This document shows, piece by piece, positions 43,710 to 51,928 of a DNA stretch of 52,349 nucleotides. Under the pieces are notes generated by a model. The model did no database searches. It was not told where the DNA came from and was given only the letters and a program-made list of their open reading frames with translations. The position numbers and the translations under genes were made by a program. The stretch comes from an uncultured Atopobium sp. GTDB taxonomy: Bacteria; Actinomycetota; Coriobacteriia; Coriobacteriales; Atopobiaceae. Numbering within the stretch: position 1 is the first letter of the stretch; every line of letters begins with the position of its first letter. The DNA lies in contig CALIZS010000045.1 of NCBI GenBank assembly GCA_938028565.1, positions 1-52,349 on the forward strand, written 5' to 3'.

Positions 43710-44693
43710 ATGCCTATTAATATTCCAGATGGTTTACCAGCTAAGAAGACGCTGCAAGAAGAGCGTATTTTTGCGCTCGAGGAAGAAGTTGCAGAACACC
43801 AGGAGATTCGCCCGCTGCGCCTGGCAATTTTGAATTTAATGCCCAAGAAAATTCAGACTGAAACGCAGATTCTCCGTCTGATTTCAAAGTCTCCTATTCA
43901 GGTTACGTGTGACTTTATGCGCATCTCTTCGCACGAATCTAAAAACACTGCCGCTGACCACCTGGTAACGTTTTATTCAACTTTTGATGACTTCAAAGAT
44001 AAAAATTACGACGGTCTGATTGTTACCGGCGCGCCTATCGAGAATCTTAAATACGAGGACGTTGACTATTGGGATGAGTTTTGTCGCATTGTTGACTGGT
44101 CTCAGGAGCACGTCTTTTCTACTATGTACCTGTGTTGGGGCGCACTAGCTGGCCTGTATTACTTGCACGATATTCCTAAGAAAATGCTGGGTGCTAAGCT
44201 CTTTGGTATTTTCCCACAGCGTTTATGCGATGAGTATTGCTTTCTCACCAATGGATTTGACGAGGTACATTACATGCCGCATTCTCGTCATGCTGCGATT
44301 GAGACATCAGCTCTGGTAGATCACCCCGAGCTTGCCGTACTTTCTGAGGGCTTTACCAGCGGTCCTGCACTTCTCGCCACAAGAGACTTTCACGAGATTT
44401 TTGTAACCGGTCATTTTGAATATGATCGCGACACACTTGCAGAGGAGTATTGGCGCGACTTCCATAAGGGTCTGCCTATTCGTCTACCAGAGAATTACTT
44501 CCCTGATAATGATCCAGAAAAGCAGCCACTGTTTACCTGGCGCGCTCATGCCAACTTGCTGTATCGCAACTGGATTAACTGGGTGTATCAGATGACGCCG
44601 TACAACACAGACGAGATACCTGCGGCTATTGCAGATCTTCGTCAACGTGTTTCCGAGGCTGATCCTGACGCAAGGATGACTGGTAGGTTCTAA
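43710..44693 (+). CDS. metA: Homoserine O-acetyltransferase (MetA family)
   Basis: A 327-residue enzyme that acylates homoserine as the first step of methionine synthesis. Catalytic Cys142 lies in YLCWGALAG, with His and Glu later (ATGHFEYDRDT-type TGHFEYD). Residue 111 is Glu (TGAPIE), which in this family gives acetyl-CoA specificity; succinyl-CoA enzymes such as E. coli have Gly there. So the product should be O-acetylhomoserine despite the common succinyltransferase label. AAAGGAAG precedes the start. It stands alone, divergent from the helicase. Confidence 0.95.
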   Translation: MPINIPDGLPAKKTLQEERIFALEEEVAEHQEIRPLRLAILNLMPKKIQTETQILRLISKSPIQVTCDFMRISSHESKNTAADHLVTFYSTFDDFKDKNYDGLIVTGAPIENLKYEDVDYWDEFCRIVDWSQEHVFSTMYLCWGALAGLYYLHDIPKKMLGAKLFGIFPQRLCDEYCFLTNGFDEVHYMPHSRHAAIETSALVDHPELAVLSEGFTSGPALLATRDFHEIFVTGHFEYDRDTLAEEYWRDFHKGLPIRLPENYFPDNDPEKQPLFTWRAHANLLYRNWINWVYQMTPYNTDEIPAAIADLRQRVSEADPDARMTGRF

Positions 44694-44822
44694 GCAGGCA
44701 TTTGCACGGTGACCGATTTGCCAGTGCTTGTAACTGGCTGGATGTCATTAATACCATAAAATAATTGATTGATACACGCGCATGAAGCTACGTGTAGAAA
44801 CACGTATAGAGAGGATACGTTG

Positions 44823-45383
44823 ATGAAGGTTGTCATTGCTTCAGATATTCATGGCGCTGCCGACTATTGCGAGAAGCTCATGCAGGTCATAGAGGAGGAG
44901 CAACCAAAGTACGTTTTGCTTCTTGGAGATCTGCTTTATCACGGACCTCGCAACGATCTTCCTGCAGACTACGCACCAAAGCGCGTTATTGAGATGTTGA
45001 ACAGCATTTCCGATAAGGTCATTGCGGTCCGCGGAAATTGCGAGGCAGAGGTAGACCAGATGGTCCTGGACTTCCCCTGCATGGCTGATTACAACATCTT
45101 GTTTGATAAGGATCCAAAGACGGGCAAGCAGTTCACCATCTTCTTTACTCACGGTCACGTCTTTGGCCCTGGCATTCACAACAGCGTTGACAAGTGGCCT
45201 CAGACGCCAAGTATGGACGCGTTTGTGTACGGCCACACGCACAGAAAAGTGAACATGCAAAGTGCTGATCACCCAGAGGTCACCGTGTTTAATCCAGGTT
45301 CTGTAGGCATTCCAAAGGACGGCACTCATAGCTGCGGAATCTACGAAGACGGCGAGTTCAGGCACGTCATCCTTGGCGAGTAA
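44823..45383 (+). CDS. YfcE-like metallophosphoesterase
   Basis: A 186-residue calcineurin-fold phosphodiesterase of the MJ0936/YfcE type. Metal ligands: Asp and His in ASDIHG, Asp in LLGDLLYHGPR, Asn in VRGNCEAEVD, and His in THGH and YGHTHR. The loop YHGPRNDLPADYAP is diagnostic of YfcE. In vitro these hydrolyse phosphodiesters; the natural substrate is unknown. The start at 44823 follows AGAGGATACG; an in-frame ATG 18 codons upstream lacks homology. Ends at a motif-built terminator. Confidence 0.93.
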   Translation: MKVVIASDIHGAADYCEKLMQVIEEEQPKYVLLLGDLLYHGPRNDLPADYAPKRVIEMLNSISDKVIAVRGNCEAEVDQMVLDFPCMADYNILFDKDPKTGKQFTIFFTHGHVFGPGIHNSVDKWPQTPSMDAFVYGHTHRKVNMQSADHPEVTVFNPGSVGIPKDGTHSCGIYEDGEFRHVILGE

Positions 45384-45408
45384 GTCTGTGTTGTCCACAC
45401 GCAAAAAA

Positions 45409-45440
45409 ATGGCGAGAAGATCGATCGGTCTTCTCGCCAT
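45409..45440. terminator. Terminator from inverted ATGGCGAGAAG motifs
   Basis: ATGGCGAGAAGATCGATC and GGTCTTCTCGCCAT form a long stem, with weak ATTTTG after it. It terminates the YfcE-like gene and insulates the zinc-ribbon operon. Confidence 0.85.
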
Positions 45441-45535
45441 ATTTTGTGGAGTGTGAGTATTACAAGAATAAATGACAAGAAATATGTATAGAATTGCAAA
45501 CAATGTTTGTTGATAAAAACTAATTGAAAAAATAA

Positions 45536-45568
45536 TGAACCTTTTGGAGAACTCTCTCGTCTTAGTAA
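45536..45568 (+). promoter_or_regulatory. ECF-sigma-type promoter of the zinc-ribbon/sigma operon
   Basis: TGAACC (45536-45541), 16 bp, then CGTCTT (45558-45563). This matches the general ECF pattern (GAAC -35 and CGTC -10, 16-17 bp apart), not a housekeeping promoter. A start near 45569 leaves a 33-nt leader with AAAGGAG. Because the second gene encodes an ECF-type sigma factor, autoregulation is likely. Confidence 0.65.
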
Positions 45569-45602
45569 GGGACAAGGAAAATCCTCAACAAAAGGAGTTC
45601 AA

Positions 45603-46349
45603 ATGAAATGTATTCAGTGTGGTCAAGAATTAAAAGAAGGCACAAAGTTTTGCTACTCGTGTGGAGCAAAGGTGCAGAATACCTTTTGTAGCAAGTGCGG
45701 AGCTGAAATGCCCAGTGATGCAAAATTTTGCGGTTCCTGTGGAAGTAAAACCAGCAATGATTCCTCACTTTCAACTTCAGACAAATATGCGATTGAAACC
45801 TCGTTATCCGAGAGCGGCAGAAAGCTTGTAAACGAGCTAAAAAAACAAACTTCTGAGTTTACTTACGGGACACAAAGTAAGACCCAGGATATTCAGGCTC
45901 AGATTTCAGAACGATCTAAAGATGTATTACATTATTTGAACAAGGCATATCTATTTAGTGCAATTGGTATGTTTTTGTCTCCACTTCTGCCTTTTATGCA
46001 GGTTAAAGGTTTAGCAAATCTCACAGTTAATTTTGTAGTTTTCACGGGAGGATCAAAGCCGCAAGTGCTCGACGGTGTGTTTTATATGGTAATTGCAGCC
46101 ATAGCCTTGCTACTTTGGGATATGAATAAAAAACTAGGTATGTTAGTTTGTTCTTTGGCAACAATTGTGCTGTTTGCAATTTTTACGGTGAATTTGATTA
46201 ACAAATTGACCGAAGGTTTTAGAGGACAAAACGCAGTTTACCTGGAGTGGCAAATCGGCTTTTATCTAGTGATGATTTCAGCTATCGTCTTTGTTCTCTC
46301 TGGAATTTTCTACTATCTGTTATCTAAGAAAGCACAGAAGTCTGCTTAG
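45603..46349 (+). CDS. Double zinc-ribbon, four-helix membrane protein
   Basis: A 248-residue protein. Two zinc ribbons sit at the N-terminus: Cys3/6/17/20 and Cys29/32/43/46 (CIQCG...CYSCG, CSKCG...CGSCG). A charged linker and amphipathic helix (about 65-115) are followed by four membrane helices (about 120-240). Zinc ribbons of this type often bring membrane proteins into contact with partners or nucleic acid. First gene of an operon with the sigma-factor fusion, 39 nt apart, and behind an ECF-type promoter. Could be its membrane partner or anti-sigma element; unproven. AT-richer than the window average. Confidence 0.85.
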   Translation: MKCIQCGQELKEGTKFCYSCGAKVQNTFCSKCGAEMPSDAKFCGSCGSKTSNDSSLSTSDKYAIETSLSESGRKLVNELKKQTSEFTYGTQSKTQDIQAQISERSKDVLHYLNKAYLFSAIGMFLSPLLPFMQVKGLANLTVNFVVFTGGSKPQVLDGVFYMVIAAIALLLWDMNKKLGMLVCSLATIVLFAIFTVNLINKLTEGFRGQNAVYLEWQIGFYLVMISAIVFVLSGIFYYLLSKKAQKSA

Positions 46350-46388
46350 TTTACAAATAAGTAGATCAAATAGGAGGATAAGCGCCAA

Positions 46389-48317
46389 ATGAAAATGTAT
46401 TGCTTGAACTGCAACAAACTCTACGACTCTTCTGACAAGTTTTGTCACATCTGTGGAAACAAACTCGAAGATGAATTGGGCTGTTATGCAGTTCAGTTCC
46501 TCAGAGGTGATCAAAATGCTGTCGAGAAAATCTATAGATGTACTGAGGGTTGGGTAAGGGCGCTTGTTTGTCAAAGTCTTAGAGGAGCAGATGTTGAAGA
46601 TTGCATGCAAGAGCTCTATCTGCGTGCTTTTAAAAACATGAAGCAGTTCAAGGGTCAGCCTGCAGCTTTTAGAGGCTGGTTTAATACAGTTGTTAAGTCG
46701 GGCATTATTGATTACGTTAGAAGTCAAAAGAAAACTTGGGATCATCAAGCTGAAAAGACAGATGATACTGAAGACGAGTTCTTTGATATTGCTGATGAAA
46801 GCATAGAGCTCAATCCTGAAGCACGACTGGACAAAAAAGAAGCTTATAACCTTATGGATGTACTGCTCAATGAACTTACCGAAGAGCAGCGTCTTTGTAT
46901 TGAACTTTTTTATATTGAGAACAAAAAGCAAAAAGAAATTGCTGAGTATCTCAGCATTCCGTTAGGAACGGTTAAATCAAGACTTTTTAGCAGCAAAGAA
47001 ATTCTTCAGATAAAGATTCGTGAGATGGAGAAAAAGCAAGGTATTTGCCTGTTTGGCATGTCTCCTATTTGGTACTTTATGTGGCTTGCACATGGAGAAA
47101 ACTCCGATGCAATTATGGCGGAGACGCTTTCAAAGATTTCTCATCTTCTCGCAGCTTCTGGAGCTGGTGCAGCACAAGTAGCAGGAAAAGCCGCGGCTAA
47201 AGGGAACGTACTAGCTGCAAAGACTGCCTCATCTGCAGGCGCTAAGGCAGCTGCTACAAAGGCTGCAGGTTTAGGTGTTAAATCGCTTGCTACAAAAATT
47301 GCTATTGGAGTAGTCACGCTGTCTTTTGTAGGAGCAGGTATAGCTTACTCTGCTGGAGTATTTAGCCCTTCTCAACAAAAGAGCCAAGAGACTGAAATGA
47401 GCACTCAAGAAACAAACACCAAAGAGGAAGACGCACCAGAAGTAGATCCAGTCAAAAAGGCAATGTACGAGCAATACAGCGAGATTATTGATAATGCTTC
47501 AAGTTACAACTTTGGAAGCGATTCATCGAATGACCAGCGTTCTTATATGTATGCTTTAGTGTATATGGATAGTGCTAATCCTGATATCCCTCAACTTCTT
47601 TTAAAGACACAGATAAATAATAGCGGTGTAAACCATGTCAAGATTTTTAGTTTTGATAAAGATACTATGAAGGCCTATGAGGTAGATACAGGGCAATATG
47701 GCATTATGGAAGGCGTTGCAGGCGTAGGTGGCTTTAGAGGTTTATTGACAGTAGATAGTGATAAAAACGGGTTAATTGCAGTAAGCTGGTCTTCCGGTTC
47801 TGGCGATGGCTTCGGTTACAGATATACGCTTTCTGGTCCTGGCGCAATCTCAACTAAAGAATGGGAAGGCACTATTACAGATCTTCCTGATGATATGAAG
47901 GGAGAAGAAATCACTTGGTCTGGTAGTCAGGATAGGGTAGCTATTGTGCAAGCTTTCCCAGAGGTATCAATTGCAGATAAAAAACAAATAACAGTTCAGG
48001 GAAGACTTAGATATTTGACATGGCAAGAGATTCTTGATTTGCAGGGAATGCAATATCCTGGGCAAATAAATTCTACAGAGCGCGAATACGTCTTTGTTTT
48101 GGATAAAATGCAGGATCTTGCGGGGCTTTCTGCAGCAGACGGTAGATATAAAATTATGCGTACAACAATGATTGAAGTCGACCCCCAAGATGACTTAGAT
48201 CAATACTTGGACAAAGATATAAAGATGACGTATTCGGTTGATGATACATATTATCCGAGTGACGCACGCGTGCCTATGCGTTCGCCTTTTACTAAAAATG
48301 TTACCTTCTCGGAGTAA
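46389..48317 (+). CDS. Zinc-ribbon / ECF sigma factor / transmembrane / ectodomain fusion protein
   Basis: A 642-residue multidomain protein. Residues 1-25 are a zinc ribbon (Cys5/8/19/22). About 35-115 is sigma region 2 (DVEDCMQELYLRAFKNMKQF and GWFNTVVKSGIIDYVR). About 150-210 is sigma region 4 with a helix-turn-helix (LTEEQRLCIELFY, KEIAEYLSIPLGTVKSRLF). About 215-300 is an Ala/Lys-rich linker. About 303-325 is one membrane helix. About 326-642 is a presumed extracellular domain of mostly beta character, unlike anything I recognise. The membrane topology puts the sigma domains inside, so release or conformational signalling would be needed. AGGAGG lies 8 nt before the ATG. No separate anti-sigma gene is present. 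Confidence 0.88.
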   Translation: MKMYCLNCNKLYDSSDKFCHICGNKLEDELGCYAVQFLRGDQNAVEKIYRCTEGWVRALVCQSLRGADVEDCMQELYLRAFKNMKQFKGQPAAFRGWFNTVVKSGIIDYVRSQKKTWDHQAEKTDDTEDEFFDIADESIELNPEARLDKKEAYNLMDVLLNELTEEQRLCIELFYIENKKQKEIAEYLSIPLGTVKSRLFSSKEILQIKIREMEKKQGICLFGMSPIWYFMWLAHGENSDAIMAETLSKISHLLAASGAGAAQVAGKAAAKGNVLAAKTASSAGAKAAATKAAGLGVKSLATKIAIGVVTLSFVGAGIAYSAGVFSPSQQKSQETEMSTQETNTKEEDAPEVDPVKKAMYEQYSEIIDNASSYNFGSDSSNDQRSYMYALVYMDSANPDIPQLLLKTQINNSGVNHVKIFSFDKDTMKAYEVDTGQYGIMEGVAGVGGFRGLLTVDSDKNGLIAVSWSSGSGDGFGYRYTLSGPGAISTKEWEGTITDLPDDMKGEEITWSGSQDRVAIVQAFPEVSIADKKQITVQGRLRYLTWQEILDLQGMQYPGQINSTEREYVFVLDKMQDLAGLSAADGRYKIMRTTMIEVDPQDDLDQYLDKDIKMTYSVDDTYYPSDARVPMRSPFTKNVTFSE

Positions 48318-48344
48318 CAGGTAGCAGGTTAGTGCAGGCATAAT

Positions 48345-48381
48345 ACTATAGCCAGTGTCCATATTGGACGCTGGCTATAGT
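48345..48381. terminator. Bidirectional hairpin between convergent zinc-ribbon genes
   Basis: A 17-bp stem (ACTATAGCCAGTGTCCA with its complement, one G-T) with a 3-nt loop, placed between the sigma-fusion gene (+) and the 458-residue gene (-). Confidence 0.85.
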
Positions 48382-48446
48382 TGTCTCTATTGGATTTGTG
48401 CTTGTTGTAGACAGCCTTCTGAATTTAGCTTGTTCAGCAGGATTTC

Positions 48447-49823
48447 TTATTTTCTGGTCAGAGTATCAGTGTCCCAGGTGCTGCTTTCAGAACTGATTGA
48501 AACCGTACGGCCGCCATTTGTGGAGGTAAGTGTAAAGGGTTCGCTTCTCTGGCTTACCTGTCCGTTGAAGGTAAGCTGAATGCCCTTCTCGTCACCTGTC
48601 CATGAACCTGTTACGTCAGGCTCGCCACCAATTCGCCAAATAACAGTACCATCTTTTTGGATGACTACCTCCATGGACTTACCGTCAGTGCCGGTTCCGC
48701 TGTAGGTTCCTACCCATCTCTGTGCCTTTTCAAGGTCCTTTTTGTCTTTTTCTTTCTTTTCTTGCTCTTTTTTGGTCTTCTCGGCCACACCAGATTTGAG
48801 AGTTTCACCCTTCTTTATCTGGTCGGAAACGCGAGAGTGATACGAGTCATATGTTGAATTAGCGCCGGTGTCATTGCCCCAGATTTCCTTCTCGTGCTCT
48901 ATGTCGCCGAGAAGGGCCTGTAGTTCAGCAAGCTTATTTGCGACTGATTTCTGATCCACGGTGTTTGCGGTGTCTGTGTCGTTGAAGCTGTTTGCGGTTA
49001 GCCTGCGCTTGTAGTCGGCCTCAAACCAGTCTCGAATCCTCTTCTGTCGATCAGAGATTGAGCTGTTCAAAATATTGACGCCTGAGTCATCAGCGCCGTT
49101 AGGAAGGTGGAACTGGCCATTCTTCTGGTCGCCGGTGATTTGCTCGTCAATTTCAGCAAGTTTTTCGTATTGATTGAGAAGTTCAACACGACTGCTGTCA
49201 CTGCGAGGATCAACATTTACGCTTTCAATTTGCTCTTGATATGAAGCAATTCGTTGTTGGACAGCGTTACGTTGCGCGGCATTGTCTTGATGAGATTGGA
49301 AAACCCAAGCAATGGCCAAAACTCCTGCTACTAAGACAGTAGCAAGCAGGCCAAATGCAACTTTGCGAAGTGCGTCCGAGCCGTCCTTATTCTGCTTGCG
49401 TTCAACGGAACTAGGTCCGCTTGAAACAACAGTGAACTGCGAAGGGTCAAAGTGCGAAATAGCAGTTGAATCATAGTCGTCGGTGGTGAAGACGTTAATA
49501 CGATCCGGATCGTTAATGAAGATTGTGGGTTCTGCGGCGGCTGCGATAGTAGGGTCAGTGACAGTAGCGGAGTTAGCGACATCGGTAGACGCTTCATCTG
49601 GAGTGATGTAAGAGTCGTCGATTGGCACCTCGAGAAGCGAGGTTTCTAGTGTAGGTTCTGTGGGTTCTGCGAGCGCATCGGGTTTCTCGACGTCTGCAGT
49701 GTCCGTAGCATCTGCGACGTCCGAAGGGCGTGCCGTGTCCGCGACGTCCGAAAGCTTCTGTCCGCAGTTAGAACAGAGCTCAGCGTGCTTGTCAACTTCA
49801 GCTCCGCAGTTGGGGCAATTCAT
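48447..49823 (-). CDS. Zinc-ribbon membrane protein with coiled-coil and ectodomain
   Basis: A 458-residue protein. The zinc ribbon at 1-22 (Cys3/6/17/20) is followed by a 125-residue acidic, Thr/Asp/Glu-rich cytoplasmic region (25-150). One membrane helix spans 153-175. A long charged, helical outer region (about 180-360, with EKTKKEQEKKEKDKKDLEK coiled coil) leads to a C-terminal beta domain (about 362-458, WVGTYSGTGTDGKSMEVVI, a lipocalin/DUF-like small barrel). It shares the zinc-ribbon/helix/outside-domain plan with the sigma fusion, which it faces. TTGGTG, 18 bp, TACAAT is its promoter. AAGGAG precedes the ATG. Function unknown. Confidence 0.82.
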   Translation of the reverse strand: MNCPNCGAEVDKHAELCSNCGQKLSDVADTARPSDVADATDTADVEKPDALAEPTEPTLETSLLEVPIDDSYITPDEASTDVANSATVTDPTIAAAAEPTIFINDPDRINVFTTDDYDSTAISHFDPSQFTVVSSGPSSVERKQNKDGSDALRKVAFGLLATVLVAGVLAIAWVFQSHQDNAAQRNAVQQRIASYQEQIESVNVDPRSDSSRVELLNQYEKLAEIDEQITGDQKNGQFHLPNGADDSGVNILNSSISDRQKRIRDWFEADYKRRLTANSFNDTDTANTVDQKSVANKLAELQALLGDIEHEKEIWGNDTGANSTYDSYHSRVSDQIKKGETLKSGVAEKTKKEQEKKEKDKKDLEKAQRWVGTYSGTGTDGKSMEVVIQKDGTVIWRIGGEPDVTGSWTGDEKGIQLTFNGQVSQRSEPFTLTSTNGGRTVSISSESSTWDTDTLTRK

Positions 49824-49990
49824 AGAGTCGCTCCTTAAATCGCCAGTAGTACCCAGCGGCTATTGGTTAAACTGAGTTCCTATTGTAGCGTTATAACAGG
49901 AGAAACACCAAAATGTTTTAGTCATGAGGGCATCTGAGCGCGTTGAGAGTGAAGCGAGGTGGCTCTCGCCGTGCTTTTTTGAGCGGAGGA

Positions 49991-50992
49991 TTAGAGCAGA
50001 GAGACGCCTGCTTCTGCGCAGATTTCCTCGGTCTTCTTGTCCCAAATAGACGCCTGCACTTCTCCAACGTGCGCTTTTTCGAGTAGCAGCATGCAAAGAC
50101 GACTTTGGCCAATGCCGCCGCCAATGGTAAAGGGCAGCTCGCCGTCAATGAGCATCTTGTGGAATGGCAGGTCAAGGCGGTCTTCACATCCAGCGATTGC
50201 TAGCTGCGACTTAAGCGCCTCAGCGTCAACGCGAATGCCCATACTGCTAATCTCAATCGCAGAGTCCAGGGTCTCATCCCAGAACAACAGGTCACCGTTA
50301 AGCGACCAGTCATCATAGTCGGGTGATCTGAAGTCATGAGGCTGACCGGAGTTTAGAGCGCCGCCAATACCCACGATAAAGGTGGTTGGATGCTCGCGAA
50401 CAAACAGATTTTCTCGCTGCTTGGGCGTTTGAGTGGGGTAGAGGTCCTCAAGCTCCTGCGAGGTCACAAAGGTAACTTCGCGGCTGAGCTGCGTGTTAAG
50501 CTGAGGATAGTGCCACTTGAGCTCGTCGAGTGTGCCACAGATTGCCTCAACAATGCGACAAACGGCGTCTTCCAGCGTATCGGTATTGCGCTCGTCCTGC
50601 GTGATGATGCGTTCCCAGTCCCACTGGTCCACGTAAATGGAGTGCAGGTTATCGGGCTGTTCGTCGCGACGGATAGCATTCATGTCGCAGACCAGGCCAC
50701 GACCAACGGCAAAATTGTAGCGCCAGAGTGCATAGCGCTTCCACTTTGCGAGCGACTGAACTACCTCGGCGTTCTTGCCAACGTTTGGCAGGTCAAAGGC
50801 AACCGGATGCTCGACACCATTGAGGTTGTCGTTCATGCCGGTAAGCGGGTCAACAATGAGCGGAGCAGTGACGCGCGACAGCTTCAGCGCAGCGCACAGC
50901 TTGGTCAGAAACACGTTCTTGACCTGCTCAATTGCTTTCTGAGTATCGTAAAGCGAAAGGCTTGAACGGTAGCCCTCGGGAATCTTGGTCAT
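49991..50992 (-). CDS. asnA: Aspartate-ammonia ligase
   Basis: A 333-residue ammonia-dependent asparagine synthetase of the class II aminoacyl-tRNA-synthetase fold. The typical stretches SRVTAPLIVDPLTGMNDNLNGVEHPVAFD, KWKRYALWRY and VDQWDWE, and the late IGGGIGQSRLCMLLL motif with the ATP-binding Arg, are present. Makes asparagine from aspartate, NH4+ and ATP. Length agrees with the family. AAGGAG is 5 nt before the start. Single gene. Confidence 0.97.
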   Translation of the reverse strand: MTKIPEGYRSSLSLYDTQKAIEQVKNVFLTKLCAALKLSRVTAPLIVDPLTGMNDNLNGVEHPVAFDLPNVGKNAEVVQSLAKWKRYALWRYNFAVGRGLVCDMNAIRRDEQPDNLHSIYVDQWDWERIITQDERNTDTLEDAVCRIVEAICGTLDELKWHYPQLNTQLSREVTFVTSQELEDLYPTQTPKQRENLFVREHPTTFIVGIGGALNSGQPHDFRSPDYDDWSLNGDLLFWDETLDSAIEISSMGIRVDAEALKSQLAIAGCEDRLDLPFHKMLIDGELPFTIGGGIGQSRLCMLLLEKAHVGEVQASIWDKKTEEICAEAGVSLL

Positions 50993-51275
50993 GTGGCTCC
51001 TTGCAAAAGAACGCTAAAAATCGGTTGCGCTGATTTTGCCTTCTTTCTTTAACCCTTTGGCGAGAAACCCGTGTGATTTAACCGTTTTGTCAAAAAGTTA
51101 GATGCAGGTCGACTGCAATAGTAAAAATCATGCAGGTTATTGTGGAGTTACGACTTCAAACATTGCATCTCAAAAAAATTTTAGAAAGTTTGTATACCTC
51201 TCTCAAAGCGGGGAATATAAGTATTAAATAGTAATCATTCCTATTTATTAGGAACCAGATAGAAAGGTTTTAACT
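50993..51275. promoter_or_regulatory. Divergent region asnA / dps
   Basis: 283 bp with no gene. One dispersed motif copy, GGCGAGAA, at 51059. The dps side has the TTAAATAGTAA element (51224-51234) and a TTCCTA-N5-TAGGAA palindrome (51238-51254), just upstream of the AGAAAGG ribosome-binding site. Confidence 0.5.
51238..51254 (+). promoter_or_regulatory. Palindrome in the dps leader
   Basis: TTCCTA, 5 bp, TAGGAA, placed 22 bp before the dps start codon. Operator-sized; the regulator is not identified. Confidence 0.4.
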
Positions 51276-51707
51276 ATGCTAAACGATAAGCTCAATGTTC
51301 TTCTCGCCAACTACGCTGTTGAGGCCCACAAGATTCACAACTTCCATTGGTACGTCAGCGGCCCTTCATTCTATAACGTCCACACTGACCTCGACGAGGT
51401 TTACGGCGCAATGTACGACCAGCTTGATGAGGTTGCCGAGCTCATTCTGATGAACGACGGCTCTCCACTGGGTTCCATGGATTCCTTCCTCAAGAACGCA
51501 ACTCTTTCTGAGGCTGCAGAGGGATTCAAGAATCCTCAGGAGATTTACCAGGCTATTCTTGCTGACTACGAGGCAATTCGTGCACTCGCAACAGAAATCA
51601 AGAAGGACGCAGACGCTGAGGACAATTTCCTTGTTTCCGCAGCAATGGACGAGCACATTGCTCTTCTCTCCAAGACCATTTGGATGATTAAGCAGTCCAA
51701 CAAGTAA
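51276..51707 (+). CDS. dps: Dps-family ferritin-like iron and DNA protection protein
   Basis: A 143-residue four-helix protein that assembles as a dodecamer and oxidises Fe2+ with peroxide, limiting Fenton damage. Ferroxidase ligands are shared between subunits: His in NFHWYV, His and Asp in NVHTDLDEVY, Asp and Glu in YDQLDEVAE. It has no basic N-terminal tail, so DNA binding is doubtful. The N-terminal coding sequence contains a TTCTCGCC motif copy (51301). The ribosome-binding site is AGAAAGG. Likely acts with the superoxide reductase and FprA. Confidence 0.95.
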   Translation: MLNDKLNVLLANYAVEAHKIHNFHWYVSGPSFYNVHTDLDEVYGAMYDQLDEVAELILMNDGSPLGSMDSFLKNATLSEAAEGFKNPQEIYQAILADYEAIRALATEIKKDADAEDNFLVSAAMDEHIALLSKTIWMIKQSNK

Positions 51708-51772
51708 GTTTGGCAAATACCCAGCCGGCTAAAACGGTCGGCTAAACTTTGTGTTTCTTTCCCTATGTTCTG

Positions 51773-51804
51773 AAAATGCCGTCGGTTTTCCGGCGGCATT
51801 TTTT
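51773..51804 (+). terminator. Intrinsic terminator of dps
   Basis: Stem AAAATGCCG plus CGG inner pairs, TTTT loop, followed by TTTTTTG on the plus strand. Confidence 0.92.
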
Positions 51805-51861
51805 GTGGCTACCCGCTCTAAAAGAGGGCCACCGCCAGGCAGCCCTCTTCGCGTTTGCGCC

Positions 51862-51898
51862 GGCGAGAAGAACGCTGCGCTTGAGCGATCTTCTCGCC
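51862..51898. terminator. Inverted pair of GGCGAGAAG motifs after the cupin gene
   Basis: GGCGAGAAGA and TCTTCTCGCC with an inner CGCT/AGCG stem form a very stable hairpin. No T-run on either side. A third motif copy, TTTCTCGCC, follows at 51909. Hairpin between convergent dps and cupin genes. Confidence 0.8.
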
Positions 51899-51928
51899 AA
51901 ATGCTGGGTTTCTCGCCAGATGTTGATC

